Below, piece by piece: positions 43,671 to 62,656 of a stretch of 64,000 nt of DNA (positions are counted from its first letter, which is position 1; each line of letters opens with the position of its first letter). Made by a program: the position numbers and the translations under genes. Origin of the DNA: Rhynchopus sp. YZ270_cl-10 (taxonomy: Eukaryota > Euglenozoa > Diplonemea > Diplonemida > Diplonemidae); NCBI GenBank assembly GCA_964035575.1, contig OZ037844.1:1638501-1702500 (forward strand), in the 5' to 3' direction. The notes beneath the pieces were generated by a model. It was not told the origin of the DNA, ran no database searches, and saw nothing but the letters and a program-made list of their open reading frames with translations.

Positions 43671-44924
43671 ATGGCCACAGCACACATCACCGATTGTGCT
43701 ACGCTGTTGGCGGCGTTCGAGGCGCAGACGACGAGCCAGCACGACTGGTCGCCTCCGGATGCGGCCCTGCGTGCGCTGGGCGTGGAAGAGGGCTCCCCTG
43801 CGCTGGTGGGACGCAAGATCCAGTTCGCGGATCTGGCGCGGACGATGCGGGCCCTGGATAAGGAAGTCGCCCGCCACACCGGCGTCCAGGGGCCAGGGCA
43901 GGTGACGCGGTTGGCGATTGTGTCCGCCATCCTCGTCCTCCTCAAGGCGGAGGTGACGGAGGCGAACAGCGCGATGTTCTCAGAGGGCCAGCGCATGTCC
44001 CTCACGCGCCTGGTCGGCACCCTCACGGTGCTGTCCACGGTGCTGGGGGACCCCGAGACCCGGTCCCGCCTCAGCGGTTCCCGCCCCCCCGCCACCACCG
44101 CCGAGACGCCGGTTTTGCCTCAACGTGAGGACAGCCCGGAGGCGTCCATCCCGCGCGAGCAGCAGCCGCAGCAGCCGCAGCAGACGCAGCCGGCGGCGGA
44201 CAACGCGCGGATCGCGCAGCTGGAGGCTGCGATGATGGAGTTGGCGGCAGCGAAGCGGGAGGGGGACGCGCGGCACGAGCTCCTGTGCCAGCAGCTCAAC
44301 GCGGTCAGGGACGGTGGTGCGCCTCCTCCGGCAGCTGCAGCATCGGACTTCCTGGCGCAGTTACGGGCGGCGATCGGCACCGGGGCAGCGGCGCCTATGC
44401 AGGTGGAACAGCCGGTTATGGGGACGGACGTGGACGTGGTGGCACGCAACCCGAGACACTGGGTGGATTTTTGCGCCGACGCCGACCACTGCGCCGACGC
44501 TCTGGTGCAGGCCCTGAAGAGGCGCCTGCCTACCGAGGCCGGCGACGCGCAGGACGGGGCCCGCTTCGCCGTTGATGTGGTGGGTCTGTTGCTGCAGCAA
44601 GCTCCCTTGGAGGCGGTGCTGAGAAAGCTCGATGACAGTATCTCCTTCTGGCAGTTGAGGGCGAGTTGTGGGAGGTCGGGTGCGGTCGCCTTCCGCGACA
44701 AGGTCTGGACGGCGGATGTCGTGCCGAAGGACCGGCAGGCGGCGGTGGCGGCGGCGCACGCAGCAGGGCGTGGTGCGAAGTCCGGGCACGGGGGTGGCCG
44801 GGCCGGGCAGGCGTACGGGGGTGGCAACGGGGGGGGCCAGGCCGCGCAGCCGTACGCGCCGGGAAACGGTGGTGGCAGAGGCCGAGGCGGGGGAGGGCAT
44901 TGGCGCGGTGGTCAACGCAAGTGA
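43671..44924 (+). CDS. gag-like ORF of YR element 1
   Basis: 417 residues from the ATG at 43671, the first Met after repeat A1. The N-terminal half is helical and has no named motif I recognise. A Gln/Glu-rich stretch (QQPQQPQQTQ) follows, then a further helical region containing HWVDFCADADHCADALVQAL. The last ~60 residues are Gly/Arg-rich (GGGRGRGGGGHWRGGQRK), a likely RNA-binding tail in place of zinc knuckles. The equivalent region of element 2 has similar blocks (FDWHPP versus HDWSPP; LTRLVGTL versus LVRLVGSL). The position fits the nucleocapsid-like first gene of VIPER-type elements. Confidence 0.75.
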   Translation: MATAHITDCATLLAAFEAQTTSQHDWSPPDAALRALGVEEGSPALVGRKIQFADLARTMRALDKEVARHTGVQGPGQVTRLAIVSAILVLLKAEVTEANSAMFSEGQRMSLTRLVGTLTVLSTVLGDPETRSRLSGSRPPATTAETPVLPQREDSPEASIPREQQPQQPQQTQPAADNARIAQLEAAMMELAAAKREGDARHELLCQQLNAVRDGGAPPPAAAASDFLAQLRAAIGTGAAAPMQVEQPVMGTDVDVVARNPRHWVDFCADADHCADALVQALKRRLPTEAGDAQDGARFAVDVVGLLLQQAPLEAVLRKLDDSISFWQLRASCGRSGAVAFRDKVWTADVVPKDRQAAVAAAHAAGRGAKSGHGGGRAGQAYGGGNGGGQAAQPYAPGNGGGRGRGGGGHWRGGQRK

Positions 44925-45059
44925 CGAGAGCAGGAGGCAGCGCGCGTTACGCTCTCCCTCCCACCACCCTCCCCCCCCTCTCCCCCCCCTCTTGTTTTTT
45001 CTTCCCCCCCCCCACGGCCCTCCCCGCCAAAACACACATCCGCCGAGTTTTCTTCCGAA

Positions 45060-46055
45060 ATGCTGCTTCAGGCTTTGCGCAAGCCGAAGAAGGGTCTCGG
45101 GGTGGCGAGGAGGAAGGAGGTGGACGACTGCGTGTTCCGCCTCCGCGACGGCAAGCAGGCCGCGCGCGCTTTGGCCCATCTTGTCCCGTGGGACCAAGCG
45201 CACACTTTCGACGTGGGGCCCCGAGCAGCAGGCACCCGCGACTGGCTGCTCCGAGCGTTCCGGCAGTTCGCCGAAGGGGAGACCGAGACCACGCCTCCCG
45301 ACCAGACGTTGATTCGGTTCGTCTGGGGTCGCCTGCGCGGAGCGTCGTCCCTCTCCGTGGCCGACTACTGCGGGCGGCTGCTGAAGGCACTGGCGGCCGA
45401 GGGGGAGACGGGATACCGCACGCGCCGGGTGCTGGCGGTGAAGCGCGCGCTGACGCGTTTCGGGACGTTGCTGAGGCCGAGTCAGGCGCCGCCGGTAGAC
45501 GTGGACGCGGTGATGGACGTGGTCGAGGCTTTCGGTCGCGAGGGGGCCGAGCGCGAACGGGCGTTTGTGGCCTTGGTGTGGATGGCACGGGCGCGTATGG
45601 CGGACGCACGATACCTGCTGGTGCGCGACCTGGTGGAGGTGACAGACGAGGGCGCGACGGGGCTGGAAGTCGCCCTGAAGGAGAAGCAGCAGAAGAGCTG
45701 GACACCCGTGGTGTATTTGCCACCCGGGACGCTTACCCAATACGTGGTGGAATGGGCACGCGCGCGTCGCTTGGCGGAAGGACAGGACGCGCCGTTGTTT
45801 GCAGCGACCGAGACGCAGTACCAGCGCCTCATGCGTCGGGTGGTGGGGGCTCTGCCGGCAGGGTCCTGGGCGCACTCGCTTCGCAGGGGGTCAGCGCAGG
45901 CCCTGCAATCCTGGGGGATGAGCGTGGACGGACTGAGGGACGCGCTGCGCCACGCGTCATCCAGAACGACGGTGCGTTACCTCATGCGTACGGCGCCCGA
46001 GGCTCGCAGGAAGGCACGCTCGACGCTGGACGTCCTGCAGGAGCGGCCGCTGTAG
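45060..46055 (+). CDS. tyrosine recombinase of YR element 1
   Basis: 331 residues. The C-terminal catalytic domain has the expected order: Arg in MARARMADARYL, a Lys region in ALKEKQQKSW, the H-x-x-R box in WAHSLRRG, His in LRHAS and the nucleophile Tyr in TTVRYL. The N-terminal half is the helical core-binding domain. This enzyme class inserts a circular cDNA by strand exchange at short matched sequences, explaining the lack of target-site duplication. It lies 135 nt after gag and ends where the RT frame begins. Confidence 0.9.
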   Translation: MLLQALRKPKKGLGVARRKEVDDCVFRLRDGKQAARALAHLVPWDQAHTFDVGPRAAGTRDWLLRAFRQFAEGETETTPPDQTLIRFVWGRLRGASSLSVADYCGRLLKALAAEGETGYRTRRVLAVKRALTRFGTLLRPSQAPPVDVDAVMDVVEAFGREGAERERAFVALVWMARARMADARYLLVRDLVEVTDEGATGLEVALKEKQQKSWTPVVYLPPGTLTQYVVEWARARRLAEGQDAPLFAATETQYQRLMRRVVGALPAGSWAHSLRRGSAQALQSWGMSVDGLRDALRHASSRTTVRYLMRTAPEARRKARSTLDVLQERPL

Positions 46056-47761
46056 GTTGGTTGTTCCGGGGGTTGGACGGGTACCCGTTGGGGGAGTATG
46101 TGCGTGACGAGGGGGATGACGTGGTGGAGGCGGATGTTGAGACGTCTGCGGCGCCTCCGCATGTGCTCTTGGATGATGTCGCTGGGGTCTGGGGTGGCCC
46201 ATCTGGGGTGAAGCGGCAGGTGCTTGACTCATTCCCGGCGGGTCTGATTGATTTGGGGGCGCTCCGCCGACTGGTACCGGCGAAGGCCAGGTTGTTCGCA
46301 ATGCTTGACGACATTGCGACTTTCCGTGCGCAGCTGACGGGGTCTGGGGTGTCGATGCCGGGCCCGCCCTCCAAGCTCCAGGACGGCATGTTGGCGGCGT
46401 GCGTGGGTAGTGGGATTTTGCGCACGGAGAAGCGAGCTTTCCCGTCGGTGTGTGGGCTGTCTGTGTTTCCGCTGGCGAAGACGAACGGCAAGATGCGTCT
46501 CATCGTTGACGCACGGCCGTTGAACACGGCGATGCACTCCCCGCCAAAGTTCAGCCTCCCTACACCATACGAGCTGTCGGAACTCATCCTACGCGGGGGC
46601 GCTACGCATGCAGTCGTGGCGGATTTCAAAGGGTTTTTCTGGCAATTCCCTTTGTCCGCGGAGGTGGGGCAGTTTTTTGGTGTGCGGCAGGGTGCGCGTC
46701 GCATGCAGCTTACCCGCATGGCGATGGGGTGGTCGTGGGCGGCGGTGATTGCGCAGGAGACGTCGCTGGGGCTTCTCGGGGATATGGCGGGTGTGTGTGC
46801 TGCTGCGTGGATAGACGACAACCTCATTTTGGGGAAGTCGGCGGGTGAGGCGTCTGCGCGGCTTCGGGGGTTCCTGCGCAGAGCGGACGAAGTTGGCGCT
46901 GAGGTGAACCGCGAGAAGTCGACGCTCACTCCGGTACAGGTGTGTACCTACGCAGGGATTGAGTGGGATTTGCGGGGGCGCAGAATGCGGCTGCCGGGGG
47001 AGTGGCGTCGGAAGGCCCGTGTCGTGATGGACGTATTGCTGTCGGCGTCGGGTCCCTCGCTGCGCGAAGTGTGGAAAGGTATCGGGGCCGTCATCTGGGC
47101 GACGTATGCGATGGGGGACCGGTTCTGCGGGGTGCCGGACATGTTGGCGTGGATTCGTGCGCGGGGCGCCGAGGTGTCTGCGGGCGCGATTGACTGGGAC
47201 GACCAGGTGCAGATCTCTGCGGGCATGCGGACGGACTTGCGTGTGTTTGTGGAGCGGCGATTGGTGCCGGATGTGTGGCGCGTCCCCAGGTGGAAGCTGT
47301 CGCCGGAGGAGGGGTGTGACACGGTGGTGTGGTCGGACGCGTGCCCCGAGGGGTGGGGGTTTATTGTGCGGACGCTTGCTGGCGGGCGCGCTTTCAGGAA
47401 GTGGGGCACGTGGTCCACGGTCGAGGATATTTTCATTTTGGAGTTGCGGGCGATGGCCTGGGGCGTGCTGCATGCTGTACGTGGTGGCGCCCGCAGGATT
47501 TTGGTGGTGGGGGACAACGCCGCGGTGGTTGCTGTGCTGGAGAAGGGCCACTGTGCAGTCAGGTTAGGGAACACGGTCTTGGAGCGCCTGTTTCGGGTCA
47601 CTGACGGGGCGGGTGCGGGCATGTTGTCGCGCTGGATCGCGACGGACCGTATGCCGGCGGACGAGCTGTCGCGCTGGGGTACCGCTGGGCAGGACTGGGC
47701 CGACCCCCCGTCGGACGGCGTGGTGGTCGACGGTGGCGGTTTTATGTGGTCGGACGAGTGA
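46056..47761 (+). CDS. reverse transcriptase-RNase H region of YR element 1
   Basis: About 568 codons. RT motifs: LIVDARPLN, motif A VVADFKGFFWQFPL, motif B MAMGWSWAAVIAQ, motif C AAWIDDNLILG (IDD in place of YxDD), then TYAGIEWD. RNase H motifs: VVWSDACPEGWGF, FILELRAMAW, LVVGDNAAVVAV and MPADELSRWG, giving the D-E-D-D catalytic set. The frame overlaps the YR gene and its own initiation site is not evident. The left limit given is where the YR frame stops. No protease or integrase is fused. Confidence 0.88.
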
Positions 47762-48053
47762 TGTCCTTAGATTATTCTTATTTTAGATTGCCTTCTGTTT
47801 TTTCTTCCAGCTTTTCATTAAAGCTGTTTCCCTGCCCTGTTTTTTGTCCGCTGTTTTTTTTTTTTTTTTTTTGCAGTGGCTTTTGGTTTTATTTCTGGAT
47901 GCCTGCGCCCGCTGAGGCTTGGTGTCGTATCATTGGTTTTTTGTTCACTCCGCCTTTTTTCTGGGCCCTCGGGGGTCCTGTGTTTTTGTTTGTAGTTGGG
48001 ATGGATGCTCTCGTGGCCTACGGGTTTAAATATTCTACGTGACGGTGTCAGGA

Positions 48054-49872
<1,819 letters not shown>

Positions 49873-49988
49873 TTTCTTACACCATTAACCTCCTTACGGG
49901 CTTTTTTACCCCCTCCCCTAAACCCAAGCGCCTCAGCAGTGTGCAGCCAGTGTTCGCTTCGCAAGCCGCTTCCGACCCCGCCGACGAT

Positions 49989-51410
49989 ATGTCCGCACTT
50001 ACCAACATCGAGAAGGTGGCCCCTCTGGTGGCGGAGCTTGGGCGGACCCCTGGCAGTTCGTTCGACTGGCACCCTCCAGCAGCTGCGCTGTCCTCGCTTG
50101 GTCTCCAACTTGAGTCCAACCGGTTCTTCTCCCGTCGGAAGATTGGGCATGGGGAGCTGTCGGGGTTGCTGCGGGGACTCTTGACTCAGTTGAGGGAGGT
50201 GTCGGCGAACCCCACGCGTCCGCTGGCCAGGCCGGACATTTTGGAGGCGGTGCTCGCTTTGGCGAAGAAGCCGTCCACGGTTGCTTCGCGGGTGGTGTGG
50301 GAGGAGGTGTCCCTGGTGCGGTTGGTGGGCTCGCTGGCGGCCTGCACGCTTGCTTTGGGCCAGGAGGAGTCGAAGCAGCGACTCAGCGTTGAGCGGGAGG
50401 ACGAGCCGTCGTCGCCACTCCACAGGATGGAGACGCTGGGACCCGGGGAGGCGTCCGAGCCGACTGTGCCTGCGATGGAGGTGGATGGCGTTGAGGATGC
50501 GGAGAAGCTTCGCGAGCTGCAGCAGGCGATGCGGCACCAGCAGCAGGAGGTGGCCGAGGGGCTTAGACGCGCGGCCTCCGTGGTTGGCGAGCAGCAGCAG
50601 CGCCAAGAGGCTTTACAGCAGGCGCAGTCCCAGCAGGGGCAACAACAGCAACAACTTCTTGAGCAGCAGCAGCAGCTGCTCAGCATGATGGAGGCGCAGA
50701 AGGCCTCGCTCGCGGCAGCGGCGTCGCACCGGACGGAAGCCGCGGGTGTGCCGCCGGTCGCGGCAGGGGAGAGCGCCACCCTTGCGCAGGCCCTGGCAGC
50801 CATCATGACGTCTCAACGGGAGGGGCAGCTGCAGCAGACCGCCCTTCTGATGCAGCTGGCCGAACAACGGGGTGCGGGGGGGCGGGGGTCAACGGAGGAG
50901 GAGATCCCGGTGGTGTCGCACCGTGTGGAGGACGTGGCACGGGACCCCCTGCGGTGGGCGGAGTACGCGCAGGCGCAGCCCCACCACGGCTACACCCTGC
51001 TGGAGGCCATCAAGGCCCGGGTGGGGTCGGTAACGCCCGACACCGACGCCGCTGACGCCGCGGCCTTCTGCGTGGACTTGGTGGAGTCCATCCTGTTCGG
51101 GGCGGCGCCGATGGACCTGCTGGCGCAAGTCGGCCGGGAGCTCTCCTTCTGGGAGCTACGGGGCAAGACGGGGCGGCCCGGGGCAGCGGCCTACTAGGCC
51201 AAGTTGTGGTCGCAGTCCGCTGTGCCGGCGGGGGAGCGGGCGGCGTATGCGGCTGCTTTCGCGACGGCGAAGGGGACCGCGTCGGCAAACAACCGTGGTG
51301 CGGGAAACGGGGCGGGAAAGGGTGGTGGGCGCGGCCGAGGGGCAGGCGGGGGGGGCGGCGGTCACAGCCGCGACAACTCTCCGGGGAAGTACCGTCCGAA
51401 GCGGCAGTGA
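49989..51410 (+). other. gag-like region of YR element 2
   Basis: Begins MSALTNIEKVAPLV after repeat A1. Helical N-terminal half, a long Gln-rich probable coiled coil in the middle (QQQRQEALQQAQSQQ region), a block AEYAQAQPHHGYTLLEAIKA matching the equivalent of element 1, and a Gly/Arg-rich tail. Treated as a fossil with about one break. Confidence 0.65.
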
Positions 51411-51569
51411 GCTTTTGGGGAAGACGCGGCCAACCTTTTCCCAACCCTTTCGCCGCGCTCTTCCCTCCTACCACCTTCCCTCCCAAATCTTTCCTTTCCA
51501 TCGCAACAGCCGGTCCGTCCCCCTCAGGCGGCCGGTCACACCACCGCCTCGCACGAGGCGATCGAGGAC

Positions 51570-52493
51570 ATGCTCTTCCGCATCCGCCAGCCGAAGGAGC
51601 TAGGGCGGACACTCGCCGAGCAGGTGCCGTGGCAGGAGGCGCACTTGTTCGACGTGGGACCACGCGCGCACGCGGAACGCCAGCGCCTTCTCAAGGCGTT
51701 CCGACTGTTCGCGGACCAATCAGGCATACAGGACGTGGATCAGCAGGTGATCGCGTTCCTGTGGTCCCGGCTGCCCAACGCAACGCCGAAGTCCGTGGCG
51801 GGGTACGCGGGGCGGCTGGTGAAGGCGCTGCACGCGGAGGGCATCACCGGGGTGCGCACCCGTCGTCTTCTCGCCGTCAAGAAAACTCTGTCGAGGGCGG
51901 GCACGCTGCTCCGACCGGACCAGGCTCCGCCGGTGGATACCGAGACGGTGGTGAATGCGGTGCATCAGCTGGTGGGCGCGGGCGACCTGCGCACAGGGGC
52001 CTTCGTGGCGCTGGTGTGGGTTACGCGCGCCAGGATGGCCGACGCTCGCTACATGATGGTGAGCGACGTTACGTTCGTGCGGAGCGGGGAGGCCGTCGCG
52101 CTAGAAGTACAGCTGAAAGAAAAGCAACAACAGGCTTGGACTCCTCTGGTGTTCGTGCCTGCCGGCCCGCTCACGACGGTCGTCATCAGCCACGTGCGGG
52201 CACGACGGGCCGAGGCGGGGGAGGCCGCTTCCCTGTTCGCAGCTTCTCAGCGAGAGTACTCCGTCCTCATGGCCAAGGCGAAGGCGGCACTTCCACTGGG
52301 GTCGTGGGCCCACTCACTGCGACGCGGGGCTGCGCAACAATTGGAGGTGGACGGGGCGTCGCTGACGGAGATCTCCGCGCTCCTTCGTCATGCTTCGACG
52401 GCCACGACGCGGCGATACCTGCAGTCTACGTCCCGGCAGCAACGAGCCAAGGAGGCTCTGGCGCTGGACGGGCTGCAGAACTCATGGGTCTGA
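51570..52493 (+). CDS. tyrosine recombinase of YR element 2
   Basis: 307 residues, alignable with the enzyme of element 1 along most of its length (for example RPDQAPPVD versus RPSQAPPVD, LKEKQQQAWTP versus LKEKQQKSWTP). Catalytic signatures: VTRARMADARYM (Arg), LKEKQQQ (Lys), WAHSLRRG (H-x-x-R), LLRHAS (His), TTRRYL (Tyr). The stop overlaps the start of the RT frame by about 10 nt, a compact coupling typical of these elements. Confidence 0.9.
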   Translation: MLFRIRQPKELGRTLAEQVPWQEAHLFDVGPRAHAERQRLLKAFRLFADQSGIQDVDQQVIAFLWSRLPNATPKSVAGYAGRLVKALHAEGITGVRTRRLLAVKKTLSRAGTLLRPDQAPPVDTETVVNAVHQLVGAGDLRTGAFVALVWVTRARMADARYMMVSDVTFVRSGEAVALEVQLKEKQQQAWTPLVFVPAGPLTTVVISHVRARRAEAGEAASLFAASQREYSVLMAKAKAALPLGSWAHSLRRGAAQQLEVDGASLTEISALLRHASTATTRRYLQSTSRQQRAKEALALDGLQNSWV

Positions 52494-54178
52494 TTTTCGG
52501 GGGGTCGGGGCAGGGGCACACCGGTTATGGCGAGGTGGAAACGTTTCCGGAGGTGGAGGTGTCTGCTGCGCCTTTCGTTCTGCGAGGGTTGGGGGCTGAC
52601 GTAGGGGGCCAAGATTGGGGGGCGGGGCCGCCGCGGGCACCGGTACTGGATTCCTTTCCGCGGGGTGTGCTGGACCTGGTGGCGCTGCGCAGATTGGTGC
52701 CGCAGCAGGCTGGGCTGTATGACCGGCTCGACAAGGTGTCGGCTTTCGAGGAGCTGCTCACCTCGCGCGACCTGCCCCTGCCGGGTCCGCGTTCCACGCT
52801 GTCGGACGCCGGTGTGAAAGCGTGTGTGGACAGTGGTGTGCTGGTGGCGGAGAGGAGAGCCGCTCCGTCACGTTGCGGCCTCAGCCTCTTCACCGTCGAC
52901 AAAACTGGGGGCAAGCTGCGCCTGGTGGTCGATGCGCGTGCCCTGAACAAGGCGATGCTGCCGCCGCCTAAGTTCTCTTTGCCGTCGCCTCATGAGCTGT
53001 CCGTGATGATACTCGGGGGATCTGCAAAGTACGGTGCCATAGCCGATTTCAAAGGCTTTTTCTGGCAATTCCCCGTGTGCGCCGAAGTCGGGCGCTATTT
53101 TGGGGTGCGCTGTGGCACGCGCCGTTTGCAGCTGCGGCGGATGGCCATGGGCTGGACTTGGGCGGCGTACATCGCACAGCGTACGTCCGAGGGGTTGCTG
53201 GGTGAGATCCACGGCAAGCATGCGGCTGCCTGGATCGACGACAACTTGGTCCTGGGCGACACCCGGCAGGTGGCCCGCAGCCGCATGCAGTCCTTCCTGG
53301 GGAGAGTGGCGGAGGTGGGTGGTGAGATCAACCTCGCGAAGTCCTCCGTGGAGCCTCGCCAGTCGTTCGTGTACGCTGGTATTGAGTGGCACCTGGGTCG
53401 GGGGGCGCGCCGTCTGCCTGCGGCGTGGAGGGCGAAGGCGCGGGCCAACATCCTGGAGGTCGCGGCGGTTAAGATCATGCCCATCCGTCGCGTCTGGGTG
53501 GGTATCGGGGCTATTGTGTGGGCGACTTTTGCATTGGACGACCGGTTCTGCGTGTTTCCCGACCTCTTGGCGTGGGTGAGCGAGCAGGGACGTGCTATCG
53601 CTGTCGGGACGCGTGACTGGGACTCGGAGGTGGGGTTGTCGACAGGTTTGCTCCGTGACTTGCGGCGGGCGGCTGAGGCGCTGGTGGCCGATACCTGGAG
53701 AGTGCCGCAGTGGCGTCTGGCGCCGGAGGCGGTGTGCGATACGGTCGTCTTCAGCGACGCTTGTCCGGAGGGGTGGGGCTTCATCGTGGGCAGAGCGGGA
53801 GGGTCGGCTGCGCAGCGCAAATGGGGTACCTGGGACCGTCTTGAGGACATCTTCCTCCTGGAGTTGCGGGCGATGATTTGGGGGGTCGAGTGTGCGCTCG
53901 CCAGCGGGGCGCGGGACATACTGGTCATCGGCGACAATACTGGTGTGGTGGCGGTGTTAACGAAGGGCCACTGCGGGCTACGCGTGGGAAATACGTTGCT
54001 GGCGGCGCTCTTTGCGAAGCTGCGGCGGGGCGGTGCGCGGGTGCTGTCCCGGTGGATCAGCACGGACAACATGCCGGCGGACGCTCTCTCGCGATGGGGC
54101 TGTGCGGGTGCGGACACGGCACGGGTGCCTTGTGACGGTATAGCTATCTCGGACGAAGGATTCCGATGGGCCCTTTAG
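52484..54178 (+). CDS. reverse transcriptase-RNase H of YR element 2
   Basis: 564 residues from the ATG at 52484, which overlaps the YR stop. RT: LVVDARALN, motif A AIADFKGFFWQFPV, motif B MAMGWTWAAYIAQ, motif C AAWIDDNLVLGD, then YAGIEWHLG. RNase H: VVFSDACPEGWGF, FLLELRAMIWG, LVIGDNTGVVAV and MPADALSRWG. Catalytic Asp/Glu positions are kept. Closely related to the RT of element 1 but well diverged, so the two elements represent separate families. Confidence 0.9.
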   Translation: MGLIFGGSGQGHTGYGEVETFPEVEVSAAPFVLRGLGADVGGQDWGAGPPRAPVLDSFPRGVLDLVALRRLVPQQAGLYDRLDKVSAFEELLTSRDLPLPGPRSTLSDAGVKACVDSGVLVAERRAAPSRCGLSLFTVDKTGGKLRLVVDARALNKAMLPPPKFSLPSPHELSVMILGGSAKYGAIADFKGFFWQFPVCAEVGRYFGVRCGTRRLQLRRMAMGWTWAAYIAQRTSEGLLGEIHGKHAAAWIDDNLVLGDTRQVARSRMQSFLGRVAEVGGEINLAKSSVEPRQSFVYAGIEWHLGRGARRLPAAWRAKARANILEVAAVKIMPIRRVWVGIGAIVWATFALDDRFCVFPDLLAWVSEQGRAIAVGTRDWDSEVGLSTGLLRDLRRAAEALVADTWRVPQWRLAPEAVCDTVVFSDACPEGWGFIVGRAGGSAAQRKWGTWDRLEDIFLLELRAMIWGVECALASGARDILVIGDNTGVVAVLTKGHCGLRVGNTLLAALFAKLRRGGARVLSRWISTDNMPADALSRWGCAGADTARVPCDGIAISDEGFRWAL

Positions 54179-54468
54179 AATTCTGTGACTGTTGTGTCTC
54201 TTATAGATTATCATTAGCATTCTTTTTATACTGTTATTCCTTTTTTATTTTTGTTTGCCCCTTCTTTGGCGGCTTTTGGTCTGTCTCACCGGGTGCCCTA
54301 TGGGCCCACTGGGGGTCGGCCGCTTTTATTTTTCTGCTGTGTTGTCGTGCGTCGGGTGGTGGGCTCTCCATCCTCTCTGCACTCTTGAACACAGGCCTTT
54401 TTTTGTTCGGCACCTCGGTGCTGGGTCTGCTTGGGTGCTGTTGTAGCTATTCTACGTGACCGGGTCAG

Positions 54469-60213
<5,745 letters not shown>

Positions 60214-62585
60214 AATAAAAATGAAAAATTCCAAAAATAGGCAAGAACGAGGGGGATCCTAAGGAATGGATTCAGGGTTTTTTCGAATTGAAGTGTGAAA
60301 CAAAGGGGGGTGGGGTGGGTGGGGGTTGGGGAACGGAGGGGGGGAAAATGTGTGAAGAACATCGAAAAAAAAACAAACTGTCTTTTTGTCGTTTGGTTTT
60401 GGGTGGGGGATGAAGGGAGCCACGAGGAAACCCAACGAACTGAACGCAGCAAACCAAAACCAAAACTCAAAACTCAAAAATAAAAACGGAACTGGAAATC
60501 GCAGGGGTGACAACACGTACGGGGGGTGTTAAATTCAAGTACCGTGTACTATTATTCGTCCATATGGGGATTCCCAGGGTTTTAAAAAAAGTTGAATACA
60601 CGTCAAAGCCTGGCTTCGGTTCATCTTCTTTTCTTTTTTTTTTTTGGGGGCAGACCCAATTCTGGGGGTACTTTGTCTTCTTCAGCTCCCCCAGGAATCA
60701 ATGTTTTTTTTTAACAAAAATATATTTTCTGCGAGATCCTTCCGACAGGGTTGTTGTACCGTACAAAAGAAGCTCCCTATTATTTTTTTTTTGCGGATTT
60801 TTTTTTGTAAGATACGATAACAATATTTTAACAAAAGAAAACTAACTCCATCTTTATACCCCAATCCAATCCCCACAAGGGGGCATCGACCATTGCCTTT
60901 CCTTTTTTCGGAAACGTTTGTGTGTGAGGACCCTCATAATAGACGATCGCAAAAACACACTTTTATCCCCTTCCCCCAAATCCCTGTTACGTTATTTCTG
61001 TGGGTTACGTTTTATTTCTATAAGAGGGGGTGGGAGGGGGGGTGTGGGGGTGTGGGTGGGCCAGAGCGTTTGCAGGATATGAGTTCATTGTGACCAACTA
61101 TTTTATTTGAGGACGAACGGAATTCATCTTTACCGTATTCGTACAAAATATCGACAGTAAAAAGGGTCGAACTTCCAGAAAAATCCTGAAAAGGTCGAAC
61201 ATTAGTACAGCCGATACTTTGTACGAATACGGTAACTTTCTTTTAACAGATATCTGTGTTGGCACTGTGAAGCGCATCTTCCAAAGCTTTCCGTTTTTTT
61301 TTGTATTTTTCTTTTGATTTATTTTTTGTACACAAGAAAAAGGGTGACCGAAAAAACCCTTCCAAGCCTTGCTCGCGAAAGCTTATTCTCCTTCACCAGA
61401 TCCTGAACGGGGCGGGGGTGGGGGGGGACTCACTGGGGCGGGGGGTTCAATTGAATTAGAAATTTTTTTATACACCTCTTCAGGGTGAGCGTGTTGGAAG
61501 GTGTTGGGCAGTTCTTAAAGAGTGGAACGATACCAAAGGTGAGCGTGTGTGTGTTTAATATCAGTTTTTTTTGGATCCCGTGGGGGTATACAGTTTATGG
61601 GTGTCTAGTGTCCATGGTGATTGGAGCGAACGTATTTTTGTTTCGATGATTTCTTTTTGTGGCACAGAGTGGCACGTTCATCTTTTTTTCAAGTTTTCTA
61701 TTTTGCACTTTTTCTACTGTGCACTCTGCTGACGTTTTTGTACGTACAGTGCTTCAACCCAAACCCTTCTTCGTAAAGGGGGGGTTGTGTGATTGGTAAT
61801 GTGTGCCGCTCGATGTCCGTTTTTTTTTTCTTCTTCTTCTTCCTTTTGCTCTTCCACTTTCTGAAAAATATTTTGTTCTGATTCGCATCGTGGGACGCAA
61901 AGCACCAATGCCCCTGGAAGGACATACGTGGTGGATGTTTGCGTCAGCTTGTACAACAGGGGAAAGGGTGTGGGTGGGGGCTGTCTGCTGTAGGGAGACC
62001 ATAGGGTGAACGTTGTTCCTTTGCCTGTGGTGTTCTGGTGCAGACCATTTATTTCAGTGTACTTTGGGACTGAATAAAACCGGTCATGTACCAAAACGTA
62101 CACTTGTCACGAACGGGCTGCTTTATTTCAAGTCAACTTTATATTGTGAGGTTTCTGTGCACAAATTTCTGTTCGGCTTTTTGGTTGCTTTTTTTAAAAT
62201 GTCAACTCCAGTCATATTGACGTAGTAAGTTAAAGACGATCCACCAACAGAAGAACATGAGGATGTACGTGGGGTGTCATAGGTATTATCTCTTCCACTC
62301 ACAGATGAGTCCCGGCCCCTTTCGTGGCAAAAAATATAACCAAAAAAAGAAGAAAAAAACTGCAAAAAAAGGGGGAGCAAAGGAAACAAAAAAAATTAAC
62401 TTTGTGGGTGTGGGGTAAAAAAAGGAAGCAATTACAAAATAAACAAAAATACTACCCAAAGAACTAAAAGGGTGGCCACCCTCTCTCCCTCTTCCCAAAC
62501 AAACAAACAAAAAAAAAACAATTAAAAAACGCAAAAAAAAATTACATAAATTACAAACAAAAAATTGGTTGCTGTGTTCTGTTTT
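60214..62585. other. non-coding spacer after NOT1
   Basis: No gene or NOT1 C-terminal coding sequence recognised in any frame. It holds an M3 MITE (61132-61233), G-rich runs (60300-60350, 61020-61060), and a unit with CCGGTCATGTACCAA and TTATTTCAAGTCAACTTT (62078-62145) related to ones near 13450, 10672 and 6430. Confidence 0.6.
61132..61233. mobile_element. MITE-like element, family M3, copy 3 (best preserved)
   Basis: Inverted ends ACCGTATTCGTACAAA / TTTGTACGAATACGGT are perfect. The interior has GGTCGAACTTCCAGAAAAAT and CCTGAAAAGGTCGAAC. A CTTT at both sides is a possible target duplication. Non-coding. Confidence 0.75.
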
Positions 62586-62636
62586 TATGCCGCTGCCCTC
62601 TCTCTCCTCTCTCCCCGCTGTACAACTACACACCAG
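62586..62636 (+). promoter_or_regulatory. pyrimidine-rich leader and AG acceptor before the WD40 gene
   Basis: CCGCTGCCCTCTCTCTCC-rich tract followed by ACACACCAG (AG 62635-62636), 21 nt before the ATG at 62657. Confidence 0.45.
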
Positions 62637-62656
62637 TTATCCTTCACAACCAAAAA